From: an uncultured Ruminococcus sp.
GTDB taxonomy: Bacteria; Bacillota; Clostridia; Lachnospirales; Lachnospiraceae
Length of the DNA: 26,682 nt
Reading direction: 5' to 3'
Assembly: GCA_900541505.1 (NCBI GenBank)
Contig: UQKK01000040.1
Span: forward strand, 1-26,682
Below are positions 16,029 to 24,711 of this stretch, in pieces. The position numbers and the translations under genes were made by a program. The notes beneath the pieces were generated by a model. The model did no database searches, was not told where the DNA came from, and saw only the letters and a program-made list of their open reading frames with translations. Positions within the stretch are counted from its first letter, which is position 1, and every line of letters begins with the position of its first letter.

Positions 16029-17963
16029 ATGGAAAACATTATTAACGTCACCTACGAAACGACCGGACAGACTACATCCGTAAATGAAATGGGAATGCGT
16101 CCCATGCAGGCACGGGCTTATGCTGCGCGTAATTCGCAATATATCCTTCTGAAAGCACCGCCCGCATCAGGCAAATCCCGTGCACTGATGTTTATTGCAT
16201 TGGATAAGCTGAAAACCGGCTCAGTAAAGAAGGTTATTGTTGCCGTACCCGAACGTTCCATCGGAAAATCATTTCTTTCTACAGAACTGGCGAAATACGG
16301 TTTCCATAGCGATTGGCAGGTTTCCGGGAAGTATAACCTTTGCGTTCCCGGCGGAGAAAACAGCAAAGTCGAAACTTTTAAGGAATTCATGGATTCCGAT
16401 GAGACTGTGCTGCTCTGTACTCATGCCACCCTCCGCTTTGCTTTCGATAAAATCGGCGCAGCCAAGTTTGGAAATTGCCTTGTTGCGGTAGATGAATTCC
16501 ATCATGTTTCTGCCGACTATGAAAGCAAGCTCGGAGAACTCGTTCGTGCGCTTATGCAGCAGGAAAACGTGCATATTCTTGCTATGACCGGTTCCTACTT
16601 CCGTGGCGATGGTATCCCGGTTCTCTCGTATGAAGATGAAGCAAAGTTCTACAAGGTCACCTATAATTATTACGAACAGCTTAACGGCTACACTTATCTG
16701 AAGTCGCTTGGCATTGGATTTCACTTCTATACAGGCAAATACACTTCTGCAATCATGGAAGTGTTGGACACGGATAAAAAGACCATTCTCCATATCCCCA
16801 GTGTGAACTCCGGTGAATCCACTAAGGACAAGTACATCGAGGTGGATACGATCATTGATGCCATCGGCACCGTAGACCATGTGGACCCTGAAACAAATAT
16901 CATATTTGTTTCACGAAGATCAGACGGTAAAATTATCAAGGTCGCAGATTTGGTAAATGATAACGCCGCGGAAAGGGAAAAGGTCGTAGAATACCTACGC
17001 AATGTTACAGACGTGGATGACGTTGACCTCATCATAGCTCTCGGTATGGCAAAAGAAGGATTTGACTGGCCTTTCTGTGAACATGCACTCACAGTAGGAT
17101 ACCGTGGTTCTCTGACTGAAATCATACAGATAATTGGACGATGCACCCGCGACAGTGAGAATAAAACTCATGCTCAATTTACAAATCTAATTGCAGAGCC
17201 GGATGCCGAAAGTGAGGAAGTGGTTGAATCCGTAAACAATATGTTGAAAGCCATTACTGCGTCTCTCCTTATGGAGCAGGTACTTGCCCCGAACTTTAAT
17301 TTTAAACCGAAGCCGCCGGAAGGTTCCGATGATGATAAAGCAGATGATGCGCGGACTATCCGTGTTGGTGGAATGCGGCAGCCCTCAACGCAGAATGTCA
17401 AGAACATTCTTGACTCCGACCTCACCGATCTTAAAGCCAACATCCTGCAGGACCCGCAAATTGCAAAGGCAGTAAGCGGCGTGGTCGATCCAGAAGTGAT
17501 TAACAAAATCATGATTCCGAAAATAATCATGACAAAATATCCTCATCTGTCAGAGGATGAGGTTGAAGAAGTCCGTGAGCATTTACTTGCAGATATGGTG
17601 ATTCGCGGTTCAAATGTTAAAACGGATGGGAATCGTAGGTTTATTGATATGAGCGGTAAGTTCGTAAACCTCGATGAACTTAATATTGACCTCATCGACT
17701 CCATCAATCCGTTCCAGCAAGCATTTGAAGTAATCTCCAAGTCCATCACTCCGAAGGTACTTAAATCTATCCAGGAGTGTATCGCCGCATTTAAGGTTAA
17801 TATGACGGATGACGAGGCAATATATCTGTGGCCGAAAATCAATGAGTTTGTCAAGGTAACGCGGCGGCATCCATCATTGGATGCGCTCGATCCTACTGAA
17901 AGACGCCTTGCTGAAGCTCTTATATACCTGCGTCAATTAAAGAGGGATCAGAAGAATGGATGA
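16029..17963 (+). CDS. SF2 DEAD/DEAH-type helicase
   Basis: A 644-residue SF2 ATPase. Walker A is LKAPPASGKSRAL (A43-S50), motif II VAVDEFHH (D155-H158), motif III AMTGSY, motif V LGMAKEGFDWP and motif VI QIIGRCTRD (367-375). The last 250 residues are helical and acidic with no recognised domain and may contact partners. I start at ATG 16029, 5 bases after GGAGG and 1 base after the upstream stop, not at the earlier in-frame ATG in the preceding gene. In the operon it would supply ATP-driven translocation, as the helicase of type I/III or the motor of LlaJI-like systems does. It lacks a fused nuclease; the nuclease is the next gene, overlapping by 8 bases. Confidence 0.92.
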   Translation: MENIINVTYETTGQTTSVNEMGMRPMQARAYAARNSQYILLKAPPASGKSRALMFIALDKLKTGSVKKVIVAVPERSIGKSFLSTELAKYGFHSDWQVSGKYNLCVPGGENSKVETFKEFMDSDETVLLCTHATLRFAFDKIGAAKFGNCLVAVDEFHHVSADYESKLGELVRALMQQENVHILAMTGSYFRGDGIPVLSYEDEAKFYKVTYNYYEQLNGYTYLKSLGIGFHFYTGKYTSAIMEVLDTDKKTILHIPSVNSGESTKDKYIEVDTIIDAIGTVDHVDPETNIIFVSRRSDGKIIKVADLVNDNAAEREKVVEYLRNVTDVDDVDLIIALGMAKEGFDWPFCEHALTVGYRGSLTEIIQIIGRCTRDSENKTHAQFTNLIAEPDAESEEVVESVNNMLKAITASLLMEQVLAPNFNFKPKPPEGSDDDKADDARTIRVGGMRQPSTQNVKNILDSDLTDLKANILQDPQIAKAVSGVVDPEVINKIMIPKIIMTKYPHLSEDEVEEVREHLLADMVIRGSNVKTDGNRRFIDMSGKFVNLDELNIDLIDSINPFQQAFEVISKSITPKVLKSIQECIAAFKVNMTDDEAIYLWPKINEFVKVTRRHPSLDALDPTERRLAEALIYLRQLKRDQKNG

Positions 17964-19161
17964 GAAAACAAAGAAAGACAAACTATCAGAAATATTCGAA
18001 AGCGATCTCTTGGGATTGCTTGCCGTTGACGAACCCAAAGCTACTCCCGCTTCACCGCAGGACAGTAGGCTAATTGATAGCTTTCAAGAAATCTCCGATT
18101 TCTATGAAACAAATCAAAGACGCCCGGAACTCGGTGACGATATAGGCGAGTATCGCCTTGCTTCACGTCTCGCCGCAATAAAAAAAGACCCCAAGAAGGT
18201 AAAAGCGCTTTTGCCGTATGATTACTACAATCTGCTGGAAAGCGAAGAGACGAAATCCGTCTCTGTCGAAGAATTGATCAGTGACGATCCTCTTGGACTC
18301 CTGGATGGTGATGACGAGGCTGATAGTATATATACTCTGTCCCATGTCAAACCGTCCGATAGGTTGCGTCCCGATTACATTGCCCATCGCAAGGTTTGTA
18401 AAGATTTTGATCTTTATGAAGAGGCTTTCCAAAAAATCCATGACGATTTAGAGCATGGACGAAGACGGCTTGTAGAATTCAAAGAAGGCGATCTACATGA
18501 AGGCTGTTACTATGTTCTTCGCGGCGTGGTTCTTTACTTGGAGCAGAACTTGGCAGTCAAACAAAAAATCGAGTATAAGAGTGGCGCAAAAGTACGCCGA
18601 GAAGGAAGGACGAGATGTATCTTTGATAATGGCACGGAATCCTCCATGCTCTATCGTTCTCTTGGAAAAGCATTAAAACTCGATGGCTTTTGTATAAGTG
18701 ATTTGATAGAGCAAAATGAAAGTTCCGTAAGTATCGACTCTACCGATGTGCAGAATGGTTACATTTATGTCCTTCGTAGTTTAAGCCGTGCGCCACAAAT
18801 TCGCTCCATCCGCAATCTTTACAAAATAGGATACTGTTCCGGCGATGTTACTACGCGCATTAAAAACGCAGTTCATGAGCCAACATACCTGATGAATGAT
18901 GTTGAAGTGGTGCTGACAGTGCGATGCTACAACTTGGACGTTCCCTATCTTGAAGCAAGCATCCACAGTTTTTTCAGCAACGTCAATGTGTATTTTGAAG
19001 TGCGTGATGATGAAGGTATTATGCATTATCCAAAGGAATGGTTTACTGTGCCTTTAAATATTATTGAGGAGGTCATTCCTCTTATTGTTGATAAAAAGAT
19101 TGACAACTATCGGTATGATAAGAATCTGCAAATGATTATTCAAAAAGGCTCTTCAGAATAG
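17956..19161 (+). CDS. GIY-YIG nuclease, T5orf172/MUG113-like
   Basis: A 401-residue protein. The N-terminal 130 residues are acidic and helical with a repeated short motif (ESDLLGLLAVDEPK and SDDPLGLLDGDDE), possibly docking peptides for the helicase. A middle domain follows (EAFQKIHDDLEHGRRRLVEF). The C-terminus (about 266-380) is a GIY-YIG nuclease of the T5orf172 type: GYIYVLRS, NLYKIGYCSGDVTTRI with the catalytic Arg, LEASIHSFF with the metal-binding Glu, then KEWF. Catalytic residues look present, so this is the likely cutting subunit of the system. The ATG overlaps the helicase stop by 8 bases. Role is inferred from context. Confidence 0.88.
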   Translation: MDEKTKKDKLSEIFESDLLGLLAVDEPKATPASPQDSRLIDSFQEISDFYETNQRRPELGDDIGEYRLASRLAAIKKDPKKVKALLPYDYYNLLESEETKSVSVEELISDDPLGLLDGDDEADSIYTLSHVKPSDRLRPDYIAHRKVCKDFDLYEEAFQKIHDDLEHGRRRLVEFKEGDLHEGCYYVLRGVVLYLEQNLAVKQKIEYKSGAKVRREGRTRCIFDNGTESSMLYRSLGKALKLDGFCISDLIEQNESSVSIDSTDVQNGYIYVLRSLSRAPQIRSIRNLYKIGYCSGDVTTRIKNAVHEPTYLMNDVEVVLTVRCYNLDVPYLEASIHSFFSNVNVYFEVRDDEGIMHYPKEWFTVPLNIIEEVIPLIVDKKIDNYRYDKNLQMIIQKGSSE

Positions 19162-19174
19162 GGCATGGTGATTT

Positions 19175-19584
19175 ATGGCTGATGTATTTTCAAAGTCAGA
19201 ACGGTCGAAAATCATGCAGCGTGTTAAGTCTTCCGGGAACAAAAGCACCGAGGAAAAACTAATCCAGTATTTGGCGAGAAGCATATCACCGGATGGAGAC
19301 GGCACTATAATGTTAAAGGGCATCCTGACTTTGTTTTTCTTGACAAGCACATAGCGATTTTCGTTGACGGATGCTTTTGGCATGGACACGATTGCCGAAA
19401 CACTCGACCTACAGATAACGCAGAATACTGGAACAGAAAAAGGCAAAAGAACATCGAACATGATGCCGCCGTTACTCAGCTTTTTCAAGAGCGTGGCTGG
19501 CTCGTCATCCGTATATGGGAGTGCGAACTAAAAAAGAAAAGCAGAGCTATCCTTGATGCAAAATTAGCCCCTGTATTAAACTGA
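19175..19584 (+). pseudogene. vsr: Vsr (very-short-patch repair) endonuclease gene with one frameshift
   Basis: The start MADVFSKSERSKIMQRVKSS and the family signatures GWRRHYNVKGHPDFVF, IFVDGCFWHGHDCR, AEYWNRKRQKNI and WLVIRIWECEL are all present but in two frames. Adding one G after 19276 (TTGGC-GAGAAG to TTGGCGGAGAAG) restores a single 136-residue frame through TYLAEKHITGWRRHY-like sequence to TGA 19584. As given, the first frame stops at 19354 after 59 residues. Vsr nicks T:G mismatches made when 5-methylcytosine deaminates, so it belongs with the two C5 methyltransferases. It starts 13 bases after the GIY-YIG stop. Catalytic Asp and the His/Cys zinc ligands lie after the shift. Real inactivation or a sequencing error are both possible. 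Confidence 0.88.
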
Positions 19585-19592
19585 GCAGAACT

Positions 19593-19658
19593 GCACACCC
19601 TCATAACGATAATACTTCCTGTTCGTTACGGGATACAACAATCGTTATGAGCGTGTGC
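19593..19658 (+). terminator. Long stem-loop at the end of the restriction-modification operon
   Basis: GCACACCCTCATAACGAT (19593-19610) and ATCGTTATGAGCGTGTGC (19641-19658) form an 18-bp stem with one mismatch and a 30-base loop, 8 bases after the vsr stop. ATTTTCTGTTT follows. It is probably the operon terminator, although the loop is long and it could be an element-end structure. Confidence 0.6.
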
Positions 19659-19820
19659 ATTTTCTGTTTCTCGGTCATCATAGACTGCTCTTTCAAATCC
19701 TACAAAAACAAGCTGCGGACAAAAAAATAAGCCCTCTGCACACCCCTTGGTGTTAAAAAGGCGGTAATTCCTGTGTATTCAAAACGTCCTAACGAAAACG
19801 GGCAGAAATCTTTGTATCAA
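19659..19820. other. Non-coding junction segment
   Basis: No gene is visible between the stem-loop and the truncated MmeI-like gene. It contains a short perfect hairpin ACACC-CCTT-GGTGT and a second copy of CTGCACACCC, also present at 19591-19600. Together with the abrupt end of the neighbouring gene it probably carries the end of the left-hand element. Confidence 0.4.
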
Positions 19821-20987
19821 TCACGCAACGGCTTCATCCAAGAAAGTCAGGGTAGCCAACTTTTTTTGAAACTCTTTTAACTTTCGTTCACGGGTTTTCT
19901 CTACGGCGATTCCACAAATTTCTTCAAACTCTTTTTTCAAGTCATCGAGGAACAGCGGATCTATCACCTTGTGGATATTCTCAATAGAGGTATAGTGCAT
20001 ACCTCCGCTACGACGAGTTTCTGGATTCAGCGTGCTTTCAAAAACTGCACCAAAAATCGTCGGACTGATTTCTGACCAGTTAAAATCAGAACTTGCCTTA
20101 TTAAGAAGCAAACTCCGAATTTCATCCGTAAGCGGCGGTATCTCAATATCTTCATTTGCAAACAAGCCGCCATTCACATAAGGGAATGCAGCCAAATTGG
20201 GGTTATCATCTTTTAAGTAAGGATCTCGGTCTTCCGGCGCAGTATCCAACACTTGAAATAGTTCAATTAGTGCTTTGCGCATATGACGTGTGTCATACTC
20301 TGCCAAATAGTCGTAGAACATTCCATGATGGCCGAAAATACCAGCATCTTCTGCATAAAGGCAGAACACAAGACGAACGCAAAGAACATTCAGACTTTTC
20401 AAAGCACGTTCGCTGTCTGGGTCTGCATACTGTTTATGAAAAGCATCGTAAAGCAAGCCAACTATTTCGCCAGCAGCGATTGAAACTTCCATTTCCCGCT
20501 TCAAATGCTCATTTTCGCTGTCCACCAAAAAGGATAGCCGGTAATATTCTGTCGGAAGATTTTCCAACAGAATTTCTTCCGGTTCACCGCCGGGACGTTC
20601 CATATCATAAACAAAAAACTTTTCAAAATTACAGGTTACTACCCAGCGGGGATGCTGCGATAAAGGCAATTCGGTAATATAACGCTTTGCCTGCTGAAAG
20701 GGTGTCAGCAATGTACCATCCGATTGCTTAATAGGCTTTTTCAGGTCTTTTCCAGACCCCTTTTGTTCGATCAGCACCTTCGTGGATGGAATTGTCCCAT
20801 CTATGAAACTGGTGTGATCAAGATGCACCTGCTCCTCAAATGTAATAAATTGTTCAGGATGTTCCACCCCATAGACATCACGAAGCAGAGAGAGCCAAAA
20901 TGGTTGGCTTTCTCCTTTTTCGTAGCCTTTATCTTTCCAATATGCAGCAAATTGTCTTGCCGCTTCTTTTTGTTGCGAATCGTTCAT
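19821..20987 (-). pseudogene. MmeI-like restriction-modification gene, truncated before methyltransferase motif I
   Basis: A 388-residue remnant of a protein normally near 900-1100 residues. I start at ATG 20987, after GGAGG; the longer frame reads back into the rumA fragment. The nuclease domain is intact: D63, ten residues, then E74-Q-K76 (FIDGTIPSTKVLIEQKGSG), followed by RWVVTCNFEKFFVYDME. The helical domain has LVFCLYAEDAGIFG and AFPYVNGGLFA, and the methyltransferase lead-in GMHYTSIENIHKVIDPLF is there. The frame then ends TLTFLDEAVA where relatives read TFLDPACGSGNFL. The loss of everything after the first residues of motif I points to interruption by an insertion or deletion. A stranded nuclease without methyltransferase or recognition domain is unlikely to work. 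Confidence 0.85.
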
Positions 20988-21016
20988 TTTATACCTCCGC
21001 CCAGCATTTCCCAGAA

Positions 21017-21329
21017 TCAGATCATCCCGAAGAACTTCAATGCCTCTGTAATCGCCGCTTCCTTTTCCGGCGGACACTGTGGCACTTTAGCATCTTCTTT
21101 CTTCGATAAATTATAGTTTTGGCCAACATCCAGACCGCACTTCCGCTTGACCTGGGAGATAACAGGCTGGAGACCTTCAAACCGTGCTTTTCCAGTACAT
21201 AAGCCTTAAATTGGTCATAAGTCGCTCCCTTTTGGAACCCGGACATATCCATATCTTCCAGAGAAAGCTCAACCCTAACTTTTTGAAGTCGATTTCTCCC
21301 TTGGAAAGTAAGACAACCGTCTCGACATG
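21017..21329 (-). pseudogene. rumA: 3' fragment of 23S rRNA (uracil-5-)-methyltransferase gene, frameshifted
   Basis: Read on the minus strand from 21329, the sequence gives HVETVVLLSKGEIDFKK, then VRVELSLEDMDMSGFQKGAT and YDQFKAYVLEKHGLKVSSL in a second frame, then QVKRKCGLDVGQNYNLSKKE and PQCPPEKEAAITEALKFFGM to a TGA at 21017. This is the C-terminal tail common to clostridial RumA/RlmD-type enzymes. One base is missing after the FKK codons and one after SSL, so the piece has decayed. Only about 105 codons remain. Upstream of HVETV the sequence is unrelated. The MmeI-like gene starts 29 bases after the stop. Confidence 0.85.
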
Positions 21330-21496
21330 GCACGTGAGGACAGAAAGTACGTCATTTTCCGAACGGTTCGTCCGACTTGATCCACCGCTGTTTCTGCCCT
21401 CTCGGTCGTATGTAGGAACATATCGTTAAATTATTTATTATTTTCGATAATCCAATTACAAGTCCTCTACTTCAAAAGTAAATTTCGATATATTAC
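21330..21496. other. Boundary between GC-rich scar and AT-rich island
   Basis: The segment to about 21425 has the GC content of the rumA fragment but is not rumA; it is probably the end of an element once inserted in rumA. From about 21427 the sequence turns abruptly AT-rich and stays so for nearly 5 kb. No gene is seen. Confidence 0.45.
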
Positions 21497-22414
21497 TTAA
21501 ATTATCAATTCTATCATCTTTTCAATTTCATCATCAAAGAAATTAATATTCGAACGTATTTCGGAACACTTTGAGGAATCATATACTATCCTAGTTTCTC
21601 CTTTTTCAAAATAAAACAGACCTGTTCCATCTATTTCTTTCTTTGCATGGGCTAAATTATTTCTTTCATTTATTATTTTATGTAGATATGTATCATAAAA
21701 ATCCTTCCGATAATTGTGTTGCGGATAATGTTTATTAAAAATATGCTGTACAATTCGAGCCAGCTTTGCGGAATCAATCAAAAATGTATTTTCTAAGGCA
21801 TCTGTCAAAAAATATTTTTCTTTCATTTCATCACACTTTTTCTTACTGTGATTCATTTGATTAACTATCAAATCATATGCATATTTATCCAATTCTTTTC
21901 CCTTATCTGTGTCACTATAAGATGAACAAAATTTATAAATAATACTTTTCAATTTCTCATCGAATTCACTTAAACTATCCACTAAAATTCCCCTAGTAGA
22001 AATAATATCTTCCATTCTTCTGACTGCTTTGTCTATTAGCTTCTTTACTTTATTTTCAAAAGGCAAATCATCTCTGGATGAAAAATATACCCCTTCAAAA
22101 ATATCTGTTCCCATTTCACTTTTTATTTTATCCACACCATCAGAAGAATAAAATAATGCATCCGACAAAACATCCTTTTCTCGAATAGCTTGGATAGCAT
22201 TTGTACCTTTTGTATTATGTTCCAATTTTAAATCTACCAGTATCAAGTCATATGTAGAAATAGCTGATACCTCTCCAATTCTATCAGCATTTTCATATCG
22301 CTCAATTTCTACCACAAAGTTCTTTTCTTCTAGGTATTCCTCTATATTTTCTTTAGTTATTTCATACCATTCTTCATTATCTTCAAACCACAAAATGTTA
22401 AACTTCATACTCAT
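21497..22414 (-). CDS. Receiver (REC) domain fused to a HEPN-like RNase domain
   Basis: A 305-residue protein. Residues 5-120 form a response-regulator receiver: acidic pair E11-D12 (ILWFEDN), phosphoacceptor D61 in DLILVDLKL and S90/S91 in ALFYSSDG; the usual conserved Lys is not evident. Residues about 130-305 are helical and carry IINERNNLAHAKKEI, an Rx4H motif (R251-H256) of HEPN ribonucleases. There is no DNA-binding output domain. By family knowledge HEPN proteins often act as toxins in phage defence, so phosphorylation or partner binding could switch on RNA cleavage here (inference). The start overlaps the kinase-like gene as ATGA. Detocs has a comparable REC-effector plan with a different effector. 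Confidence 0.78.
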   Translation of the reverse strand: MSMKFNILWFEDNEEWYEITKENIEEYLEEKNFVVEIERYENADRIGEVSAISTYDLILVDLKLEHNTKGTNAIQAIREKDVLSDALFYSSDGVDKIKSEMGTDIFEGVYFSSRDDLPFENKVKKLIDKAVRRMEDIISTRGILVDSLSEFDEKLKSIIYKFCSSYSDTDKGKELDKYAYDLIVNQMNHSKKKCDEMKEKYFLTDALENTFLIDSAKLARIVQHIFNKHYPQHNYRKDFYDTYLHKIINERNNLAHAKKEIDGTGLFYFEKGETRIVYDSSKCSEIRSNINFFDDEIEKMIELII

Positions 22415-24711
22415 TGTTTTATCCTCATCTCAATTTTAAATCCATTTTCTTCTTTAGTATCAACTGAAACAGTTCCCCCCATATCCTCTACAATTTTTTT
22501 GACATGCGCTAATCCAACACCCGAACCATTAGTCGTTGTATATCCTAATTCAAAAATTTTTTCCGGATGCGAAATATTAGCACTCAAACCAACTCCATCG
22601 TCTAAGAAATCTATGCCTGTTTCATCGTTTATACTATATACATTAATAATTATATTATGAGCTCTTGCCTTTAAAGAATTGTAAATTATATTCTCTAGCA
22701 GTATGCCAAACTCCATTGGATTGAAATTTAACATGTGTTTTTTATTATCACTCTTTATTTCAACATTAAGAAGTTCTCCTGTTCTTGGAAACAAAGTATC
22801 TTCAATATACTCATGCAAAAAATCTACGATATCATCTTTAATTTTTCCCTGCTTTATATCATAATCAGCATGACAAACAATATTATATGTACTACTAATC
22901 TTCTGCGTTGCTTTCATTATCTCAAAGAGCTTCTTAATTATTTTATTGTACTCAGAAGTACCTTCCCATTGTCTCATCGCTTTTATTACTTTGTCCAAGT
23001 TTGATTTAATACTTTTTGCATATGTATTAATCATATGTAAAGACTCTACGGCATTTTCATATTTTGGATTTGCTAAATTTCTTAAAAAGAGCGCTTGCCG
23101 ATGTGTTGTTTCTAATTCACGCTCTGTTTGTGACAATTTTGTTGAAACTTCTTCAACTTTCCTTTCAATATTTGCCCTTTCTTTCTGTATTTTTTTATCA
23201 TGTTTCTCAATTTTTTCTGCAAGCTCCTGCAAATCATCACTATTCATTTTTTGTGCGATTTGCTTTAACTCTTGAATATCCTTGTTTCGAGTCTTTTCTT
23301 TTTTTTCGTCAACCAACGCAAATAATTCTGGATTACAATTAACAGAAATTAAAAGTTTAGACTTTTCATAGTCCGTTATATAATTTAAAATATCATTTCT
23401 TATTTCTTCAGGCTCTATTTCTTTTCCACTATCTTTAACTGGATCTCCCCAGTTAATAAGACCCACAACATACTTTTCTAATGGGCGTAATGCATACTGA
23501 ATAAAAAAATCTACAAGTTCATAATATGTTGAAGTTTTTATAAATCCACCATCTCGACTTGTAGTTTCTCTTAAGTAATCGCTGCTACCATATATTTCAA
23601 TACGCCCCATCAAATCTCGTGTACCAAGATTTCGTGCCCATCCTTGTCCTTTTCTTTTGTCTATACCAAATACATCCTCTCCTGGTTCCCCATAAGGCAT
23701 AATTCTAAAACCATTTTTATAGATAAAAATAGATCCGTACTGCACGGGCGGTATACCCATAATCTTTCTAAAGTTAATTTTTGCTGAGCGATTAAGTTGA
23801 AACAATCTTATCTTTACATTTGTCAAAGTAACAAAAGGATTTTTTTGTTCAAGCTCAAACAAAAATATTCCTCTGTCATACATCGCAGATGTTATTGTCT
23901 CTCCATCCTCAGAAATTTCCACTATAATTTGGGTTGTTTTAATATTCAATGTTTCGAACACATAATTTGTAATGATACCATTAACAATTTTCTGTCCACT
24001 TGCCGCTATTTTTTCTTCTAGTTGCTCCAATCTTTTTCTCTCAATTTCGTCATTTTCAAGCTCTTCTTCGCACTCAATATATATATTAAATTGATCATCC
24101 TTGCTCAACTCAGCATCTGGATTAACCATTTTGGATAATGATTTTTTTAGTTCCAGCAACGCTTCACGATCCCAATTGCTTCTCAAATTAGATATTTCAA
24201 TCGTCGTACCATAAGAAAAGCCACTAGGAAGTTTTAAACATGTTCCATGCTTAACTGGTACATGTATAAATTCTTCTTTAGAATCAATTTCAAATTGTGA
24301 CCAGTTAATGTCAATATAATTTACTGTAGATTCCCCTTTTTTTTGAGAAAATAATTTTAGTTTTTCTCCTAAACGATCGCAAGAAAAACGTCCTACACCT
24401 TTTGCACCTGCGTAGACTCGTTCTGAAAAATTATCTCTATATGTTCCTGCTCGTTTACCTTCTGTTTTTTCTGAATATGCAACAAAAAGCCATTTTTCTT
24501 GAATATCAGTACTATTCATGCCATGACCATCATCAGATATAAGTATTCGGCTATTCTCCGCATATATATTTTCAAATTTTATGATAACTTTTTTGGCACC
24601 TGCATCATAAGAATTTTTCACCAACTCAAAAATGGCTATAAATTCATTGGTAATTAATTCACGACCTATCAGATTTTTTAAACCTGTACTTATTTTAAAA
24701 TTCCAATCCAT
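22411..24711 (-). CDS. Dual-GHKL ATPase: MORC/Hsp90-like N-terminus and histidine-kinase-like C-terminus
   Basis: A 766-residue cytosolic protein with no membrane segment. The N-terminal GHKL fold has IFELVKNSYDAGAK (E29, N33), ISDDGHGM (60-65) and AGAKGVGRFS (101-110), as in Hsp90, MutL and the paraMORC ATPases. A transducer-like region follows to about 400, then a long coiled coil (about 470-545) and a helical pair with H559 in ESLHMINTYAKSI, a possible phosphoacceptor. The C-terminus (about 610-766) is a second GHKL domain of kinase type: N box ENIIYNSLKA, G1 DDGVG, F box FELGYTT and G2 GSGVGL. The downstream partner is a REC-HEPN protein, so this may be sensor and kinase. Its start overlaps the methyltransferase by 17 bases, with GGAGA upstream. 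Confidence 0.85.
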   Translation of the reverse strand: MDWNFKISTGLKNLIGRELITNEFIAIFELVKNSYDAGAKKVIIKFENIYAENSRILISDDGHGMNSTDIQEKWLFVAYSEKTEGKRAGTYRDNFSERVYAGAKGVGRFSCDRLGEKLKLFSQKKGESTVNYIDINWSQFEIDSKEEFIHVPVKHGTCLKLPSGFSYGTTIEISNLRSNWDREALLELKKSLSKMVNPDAELSKDDQFNIYIECEEELENDEIERKRLEQLEEKIAASGQKIVNGIITNYVFETLNIKTTQIIVEISEDGETITSAMYDRGIFLFELEQKNPFVTLTNVKIRLFQLNRSAKINFRKIMGIPPVQYGSIFIYKNGFRIMPYGEPGEDVFGIDKRKGQGWARNLGTRDLMGRIEIYGSSDYLRETTSRDGGFIKTSTYYELVDFFIQYALRPLEKYVVGLINWGDPVKDSGKEIEPEEIRNDILNYITDYEKSKLLISVNCNPELFALVDEKKEKTRNKDIQELKQIAQKMNSDDLQELAEKIEKHDKKIQKERANIERKVEEVSTKLSQTERELETTHRQALFLRNLANPKYENAVESLHMINTYAKSIKSNLDKVIKAMRQWEGTSEYNKIIKKLFEIMKATQKISSTYNIVCHADYDIKQGKIKDDIVDFLHEYIEDTLFPRTGELLNVEIKSDNKKHMLNFNPMEFGILLENIIYNSLKARAHNIIINVYSINDETGIDFLDDGVGLSANISHPEKIFELGYTTTNGSGVGLAHVKKIVEDMGGTVSVDTKEENGFKIEMRIKQ

